Shown: positions 59,869 to 64,000 of the stretch, piece after piece
How positions within the stretch are numbered: position 1 is the first letter of the stretch
How the letters are laid out: each line of letters starts with the position of its first letter
Source: Halodesulfurarchaeum formicicum
GTDB lineage: Archaea; Halobacteriota; Halobacteria; Halobacteriales; Halobacteriaceae
Assembly (NCBI RefSeq): GCF_001886955.1
Contig: NZ_CP016804.1
Span: 682,001 to 746,000 of the forward strand
Length of the DNA stretch: 64,000 nt
Reading direction: 5' to 3'
Made by a program: the position numbers and the translations under genes
The notes under the pieces: model-generated
Told to the model about the DNA's origin: nothing
Databases searched by the model: none
What the model saw: the letters and a program-made list of their open reading frames with translations, nothing else

Positions 59869-60921
59869 CTAGTAGGACCGTTCCACGAGGTAGTTGCCGA
59901 TCTGTGCGAGACGCGTCCGGGCCTCGGTTTCGGGCAGCACGTCGAGTTCGTCGATCCCCTCTGCAACCAGGTCGGCGGCCATGTTTCGGGCGTAATCGAT
60001 CGACCCCGCGGCTTCGAGTGTCTCGACGGCGGCGTCGATCTCCCGATCCGTGACTGCTTCGGGGTCGTTGGCGTCGATCAGCCCATCGACGTCCACGCCC
60101 TGTTCGCGGGCGTGCTGGGTGATCAGGGTTCGCTTCCCTTCGACAAGGTCGCTGCCTCGCTGTTTCCCGAGTACACTACTGGGGGTCGTCAGATCGAGCA
60201 CGTCGTCCTGGATCTGGAAGGCACGACCGATCGAGCGGCCGTATTCGGTCAGCGCTTCTGTGACTTGGGGGTCCGCGCCGAGAAGCACGCTCGGGATCGA
60301 GGCGGCGGCCGCGTAGAGCACGGCCGTCTTTCGGTCGATCATGTCCAGGTACTCCTCGCTGGTGACCGTCTCGCGCTCCTCGAATCCGATGTCGAGGGAT
60401 TGGCCCTCACAGATACGGGTGCAGGTCGAGGCCAGCGTGTCGACCGCTTCGAGGGCGCGCTCGGCGGGGGCGCCCGTATCGAGCATGATCTCGAAGGCCT
60501 TCGAGTACAGGGTATCGCCCGCCAGAATGGCCGTATCCGAACCGAAGGCGACGTGGACCGCCGGTTCGCCACGGCGCATCCGGTCGTCGTCCATGATGTC
60601 ATCGTGGATGAGCGTGAACGACTGGATGACCTCGACGCTTATCGCCGCGGCGAGCAGGTCGATCCGGTTCTCGTGCTCGACGAGGGTCGGGAACTCCCGG
60701 TAATCCGTCGTGCCCGGGTCGGTCTCGGTCAGGGCCTCGCCGGCGACCAGGAGGATCGTCGGGCGCAGGCGTTTGCCGCCGGCCAGGAGGACGTGCCGGG
60801 AGGCCTGGTAGAGCCGTTCCGGATCGCCCATCGGGAGGTAGTCGTCGATGTGGGTGTTGACGATCTCCCGACGGTGTTCGATCGCGTCCTCGACCGTCTG
60901 GGCCCTGGCCTCGGGATCCAT
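59869..60921 (-). CDS. idsA: Polyprenyl synthetase (geranylgeranyl/farnesylgeranyl diphosphate synthase)
   Basis: A 350-residue isoprenoid chain-elongating enzyme. The first Asp-rich motif is FTLIHDDIMDDDRMRRGEPA (DDxxD), with HVLLAGGKRLRPTILLVAGE before it (GKRLRP); the second is IQDDVLDLTTPSSVLGKQRG (DDxxD-like, QDDVLD). Product C20 or C25 is set by residues before the first motif and cannot be judged here. It feeds archaeal lipid synthesis and lies directly after the RNase J gene on the same strand. Confidence 0.95.
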   Translation of the reverse strand: MDPEARAQTVEDAIEHRREIVNTHIDDYLPMGDPERLYQASRHVLLAGGKRLRPTILLVAGEALTETDPGTTDYREFPTLVEHENRIDLLAAAISVEVIQSFTLIHDDIMDDDRMRRGEPAVHVAFGSDTAILAGDTLYSKAFEIMLDTGAPAERALEAVDTLASTCTRICEGQSLDIGFEERETVTSEEYLDMIDRKTAVLYAAAASIPSVLLGADPQVTEALTEYGRSIGRAFQIQDDVLDLTTPSSVLGKQRGSDLVEGKRTLITQHAREQGVDVDGLIDANDPEAVTDREIDAAVETLEAAGSIDYARNMAADLVAEGIDELDVLPETEARTRLAQIGNYLVERSY

Positions 60922-60922
60922 T

Positions 60923-62269
60923 TTACTCGACGAGCTGGATCCGGTTGCCGTTCCGGGTGATGTGCAGGTCCCGTCCGACCTTGTAGCCCTCGCTCTCGGC
61001 CAGGTTTACGTACGGTGCATAGCCCTCCATCTCCTGGTGGGCCGGAATGACGTGTTTGGGGTTGAGCGCCTGGAGCATCTGGTAGTGGCCCTCCTGGTTG
61101 AGGTGCCCCGAGACGTGGATCTCGTCGTAGATGCGGGCACCCTGCATGCCCAGCAGCTTCTCGGCCTGGTAGCGCTGGCCCACGTTCGTCGGTTCGGGGA
61201 TGACCCGGGCCGAGAAGACCACCTTGTCGCCAGATTCGAGTTCGTAGGGGGTCTCGCCGCGGGCCATCCGGGTAAGCATCGCGCGTGGCTCGCCCTGGTG
61301 GCCGGTGACGACCGGCAGGAACCGATCCTTGCCCTCGTTCATGATGCGCTTGAACGCCCGATCGACGGACTTGCGGTGGCCGAACATCCCCAGGTCGTCG
61401 GGGAAGTCGACATAGCCCATCCGCTCGGCCGCGCCGGAGTAATGCTCCATCGAGCGCCCCAGGAGGATCGGCTGGCGGCCGATCTCCTTGGCGAACTCGA
61501 CGAGGCTGCTCACCCGCGAGATGTGACTGGAGAAGGTCGTGGCGACGATGCCGCCGTCGTAGTCCTCCATGGACTGCAACGCGTCCTTGAGATGGGTGCG
61601 GGCGACGGATTCACTCGGGGTGCGGCCCTTCTTCTGTGCGTTCGTGGTGTCCTCGATGTACGCCAGGACGCCCTCGCCCTCGCGGCCGATCTCGCGGAAC
61701 CGCTGCATGTCGATCGGGTCCTCGAGGACCGGGTTGTGGTCCAGGCGTTTGTCCAGGCCGTAGACGATCGCGCCCTCGGGCGTGTGCAGCACGGGGTTGA
61801 TCGCGTCGATGATCGAGTGGGTAACGTGAACGAACTCCAGTTCGAGACCGTTCCCGATCTCCATGGACTCCCCGCCCGACATCTTCACCAGTTCGTTGTC
61901 GACCCCGAACTTCTCCTCGCCCTCGATCTGGCCTTTGACCAGTTCGATGGTAAACGGCGAGGCCACGATCGGCGCGTCATAGCGGTGGGCGAGTTTGGAG
62001 ATCGCACCGATGTGATCGAGGTGGCCGTGTGTCGGCACGATGGCCTTCACGTCGCCCTCGAGTTCGGACATGACTCGGTCGTCCGGAATGGCCCCCATGT
62101 CGATGAGGTCCAGGCTGTGCATTCGCTCGGTCTCGACGTTGTCGTGGATGAGGACCTTCGACAGGTTCAGCCCCATGTCGAAGATCACCACGTCGTCGCC
62201 GGCCCGCACTGCCGTCATCTGCCGTCCGACTTCCTCGTAACCGCCGATTGTCGCAATTTCGATTTCCAT
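60923..62269 (-). CDS. rnj: Ribonuclease J
   Basis: A 448-residue beta-CASP metallo-beta-lactamase nuclease. The MBL motif is [13 protein letters not shown] (HxHxDH). Beta-CASP motifs A-C include [29 protein letters not shown] and [10 protein letters not shown] (the distinctive GHxxxEG). It trims RNA 5'-3' exonucleolytically, as shown for euryarchaeal RNase J. Conserved place between ipk and idsA. Confidence 0.95.
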   Translation of the reverse strand: MEIEIATIGGYEEVGRQMTAVRAGDDVVIFDMGLNLSKVLIHDNVETERMHSLDLIDMGAIPDDRVMSELEGDVKAIVPTHGHLDHIGAISKLAHRYDAPIVASPFTIELVKGQIEGEEKFGVDNELVKMSGGESMEIGNGLELEFVHVTHSIIDAINPVLHTPEGAIVYGLDKRLDHNPVLEDPIDMQRFREIGREGEGVLAYIEDTTNAQKKGRTPSESVARTHLKDALQSMEDYDGGIVATTFSSHISRVSSLVEFAKEIGRQPILLGRSMEHYSGAAERMGYVDFPDDLGMFGHRKSVDRAFKRIMNEGKDRFLPVVTGHQGEPRAMLTRMARGETPYELESGDKVVFSARVIPEPTNVGQRYQAEKLLGMQGARIYDEIHVSGHLNQEGHYQMLQALNPKHVIPAHQEMEGYAPYVNLAESEGYKVGRDLHITRNGNRIQLVE

Positions 62270-62440
62270 TGTGGATCACTGAAAGCCCGAATGGGCCCGC
62301 TCAGTACTGAAACACACCGGCGAGTCGCCACCGTCCCATCCGGCGTCTTGCAGCCGTGACGGGTCAGCGGGTTCTACCCACCGGTGCCAGTTACGTGGAC
62401 TAATACTCCCATCTCCTATAAAGCACCTGATCCTGACGGG

Positions 62441-63202
62441 TCACTGCGAGGAGCCGTCGATTCGCGTGCCTGGAGCCCCCGAGCCGAGGAAGGCGGCCAG
62501 TCCGTCGGGGTCGAAGATCTGGGCGGGGGTGTCCAGGTCGAGCAAGGCCCGGACTTTGCCGGCCATTCCGCCAGTCACGTCGGTGGCGTCGCTTCCCGAG
62601 AGCACTCCTTCGACGGCGTCGAACCGCTCTATCTCCGGAATCACGTCCTCGTCCTCGTCCAATACTCCTGGAACAGTGGTGCACAGCCCGACCGACTGGG
62701 CGGCAAGCGACGCCGCGAGGCTGACCACGAGTTCGTCGCCGCTGACGATGGTCGCCCCGGCGTCGACGGTGGTGAACACGTCCCCATGGAGGACCGGCAC
62801 GAATCCCTCTCCGAGCATCGTCTCGATTGCGCCCGTCGGTTGCACGACTGCACCCGACTCATCCCGGTAGCCTGCCGAGAAGGGGCGAACCGGAACGGCG
62901 GGAACTCCCGCCTCGTGGAGGGCGTCGAGGACTGCCTCGTTGAGTCGGCCCATCGCGGCGTGAATTTCGCTGATCGCAGTCGTGTCGTGGGTTCCACTCG
63001 CCAGTGAGACCCCAGCCTGCGCGGCCGCTGGATGGCCGAAGGAGCCACCCCCGTGGACGATGACCAGCGAATCGACGGCCGCCTCGCCGATCGTCGCGGC
63101 CACGGCGTCGAGTTTCGACTCGTCCACCGTCTCGGGCTGGTCCTTTCGTGTGATGACACTCCCGCCGAGTTTGAGGACGACTGGTCCGGCGCGCTCGCTC
63201 AT
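62441..63202 (-). CDS. Isopentenyl phosphate kinase
   Basis: A 253-residue amino-acid-kinase-fold enzyme turning isopentenyl phosphate into IPP in the archaeal mevalonate pathway. VVLKLGGSVITRKDQPETVD (GGS), IVHGGGSFGHPAAAQAG (with the catalytic His following), GEGFVPVLHGDVFTTVDAGA, ATIVSGDEL and DVTGGMAGKVRALLDLD are the substrate and ATP loops. Its start overlaps the mevalonate kinase stop (ATGA). A longer upstream reading is excluded as it overlaps mevalonate kinase. Confidence 0.95.
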   Translation of the reverse strand: MSERAGPVVLKLGGSVITRKDQPETVDESKLDAVAATIGEAAVDSLVIVHGGGSFGHPAAAQAGVSLASGTHDTTAISEIHAAMGRLNEAVLDALHEAGVPAVPVRPFSAGYRDESGAVVQPTGAIETMLGEGFVPVLHGDVFTTVDAGATIVSGDELVVSLAASLAAQSVGLCTTVPGVLDEDEDVIPEIERFDAVEGVLSGSDATDVTGGMAGKVRALLDLDTPAQIFDPDGLAAFLGSGAPGTRIDGSSQ

Positions 63203-64000
63203 TGTTCGCGGCACACTCCCTCGGTGTCGAGTTCGGCCCGGAACGCCTCGGCACAGGCCGGGGAGTACTTTAGGGCCGTCTCGGTCGCGTCTGTCTCGTC
63301 GAGAGCGACGATACACCCGCCGCCGCCGGCCCCGGTAAGCTTCGCGCCCGCTGCACCGGCATCCCGGGCAGCCCAGACCATCGCGTCGAGAGAGCGGGAT
63401 GAAACGCCGAGTGCGGCGAGCAGGCCGTGATTGAAGTTCATGAGTCGACCGAGTTCCGTCGTGTCCTCGGCTTCGAGGGCGTCGATGCCCTGCTCGACCA
63501 GGTCGCCGATCGACTCGACGGTGTCGGCCGCGAATGGGTAGGTCTCGCGAAGCGAGCGCACGCCCGAGACGAGCGCACCCGTGTCTCCTGCACCGCCGTC
63601 GTAGCCGACCACGAAGGGGAGGTCTGGTGCTGCGATCCGCTCACAGTTGTCGCCCTCCACGAGCACGGCGCCGCCCATCGTGGAACAAAAGGTGTCCGCC
63701 CTGGAGGCCTGGCCGTCCTGGACGGTATGCTCGACCTGGTAGGCCCGGTCGGCGATCTCCTCGCGGTCGAGTTCGACCCCGAGTGCTCGCGTTGCGGCGT
63801 CGATGGTCGCGACGACGACGGCCGCCGAGGAGCCCAGGCCGGCCCCCAGCGGGATCGAACTCTCGACGTGCACGTCGAAGCCCGCATTCGGGGCGTCCGC
63901 GGCGTCACGTGCCTGGGCGATGGCCTCGTCGACGTAGCCCATCGCGGCTTCCACGAGGTCCTCGGTCACGTCCACTTCCGGGGTGCCCGCCGTCGAGCCG
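63199..64000 (-). CDS. mvk: Mevalonate kinase (5' end beyond window)
   Basis: The C-terminal part, about 266 residues, of a GHMP-family kinase. The ATP loop is IPLGAGLGSSAAVVVATIDA, DTFCSTMGGAVLVEGDN and VVGYDGGAGDTGALVSGVRS are typical, and KLTGAGGGGCIVALDETDAT is the third motif. The N-terminus lies past base 64000, where the frame is open without a start. It begins the mevalonate-to-IPP branch and is translated with ipk. Confidence 0.93.
   Translation of the reverse strand, partial: GSTAGTPEVDVTEDLVEAAMGYVDEAIAQARDAADAPNAGFDVHVESSIPLGAGLGSSAAVVVATIDAATRALGVELDREEIADRAYQVEHTVQDGQASRADTFCSTMGGAVLVEGDNCERIAAPDLPFVVGYDGGAGDTGALVSGVRSLRETYPFAADTVESIGDLVEQGIDALEAEDTTELGRLMNFNHGLLAALGVSSRSLDAMVWAARDAGAAGAKLTGAGGGGCIVALDETDATETALKYSPACAEAFRAELDTEGVCREQ

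Noticed and set aside
60848-62359. Plus-strand frame opposite RNase J
   Set aside because: Shadow of a clearly recognised enzyme on the minus strand.

Overview
The window is chromosomal DNA of a haloarchaeon (class Halobacteria). It is GC-rich, proteins are strongly acidic, promoters are archaeal (AT-rich box A about 25-30 nt before many start codons, often with no room for a leader), and the informational genes are archaeal (ribosomal proteins L37e, L21e, L24e, S28e and L7Ae, RNA polymerase Rpb4, Lsm, RNase J, TmcA, archaeal GluRS). Several genes belong to families known mainly from haloarchaea (DUF5784, DUF5785, DUF5796, HEWD, the HTH-10 bacterio-opsin activator type). An operon for a tungsten-type aldehyde oxidoreductase and a SoxB-like hydrolase suggest anaerobic or sulfur-linked metabolism. 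The genus cannot be fixed from the sequence alone.

Layout. 1-5.4 kb: metallopeptidase, then a TetR-regulated export operon (TetR, secreted CARDB-like protein, MacB-type ABC ATPase and permease) with matching operators before the regulator and before the operon. 5.4-9.3 kb: M42 peptidase, lsm-rpl37e, purF, tRNA-Leu and acyP. 9.25-11.12 kb: an IS1341-type (IS200/IS605 superfamily) TnpB element that also carries a divergent pair of small genes. 11.1-22.2 kb: metabolism and stress genes, including a frameshifted FAD oxidoreductase, a SoxB-like hydrolase, dacZ-mscS, pgk, a CBS protein and udk. 22.3-24.1 kb: a DoxX operon behind a DtxR-box-like palindrome, then tRNA-Ser with an array of tRNA-derived inverted-repeat units on its 3' side. 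24.2-34 kb: aromatic amino acid genes (aroC, aroA, tyrA-like, chorismate mutase, GHMP shikimate kinase) mixed with peptidase, Rsm22, surE and a MazF-type toxin-antitoxin pair. 34-43.5 kb: Cdc48-like ATPase, HAD hydrolase, Lhr helicase, an RPA-associated protein with its phosphoesterase, and a riboflavin-pathway reductase. 43.4-48.2 kb: thioredoxin reductase and an information-processing cluster (L21e, Rpb4, DUF655, KsgA, HemK-like). 48.2-54.3 kb: the oxidoreductase operon (Tat FeS protein, tungsten AOR, small protein, cytochrome b, B12-binding radical SAM) with an HTH-10 regulator upstream. 54.4-64 kb: ndk-L24e-S28e-L7Ae, tmcA, gltX, and an isoprenoid run (idsA, rnj, isopentenyl phosphate kinase, mevalonate kinase).

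How the genes work together. The mevalonate genes at the right edge and idsA feed archaeal lipid synthesis. The aromatic genes cover shikimate to prephenate. DacZ next to MscS links c-di-AMP with osmotic control. The FeS-AOR-cytochrome b operon looks like a membrane-linked oxidoreductase passing electrons between a tungstopterin enzyme and the quinone pool, controlled by the HTH-10 protein.

The most unusual signal is at the two tRNA genes. Both tRNA-Leu(GAG) and tRNA-Ser(UGA), the two long-variable-arm tRNAs present, are followed on their 3' side by about 60-83 bp units whose ends are inverted copies of that tRNA's own T-arm. One unit at each locus shares the same internal hairpin core. The TnpB element is the second signal: by motif reading its RuvC-II glutamate is replaced by glycine.
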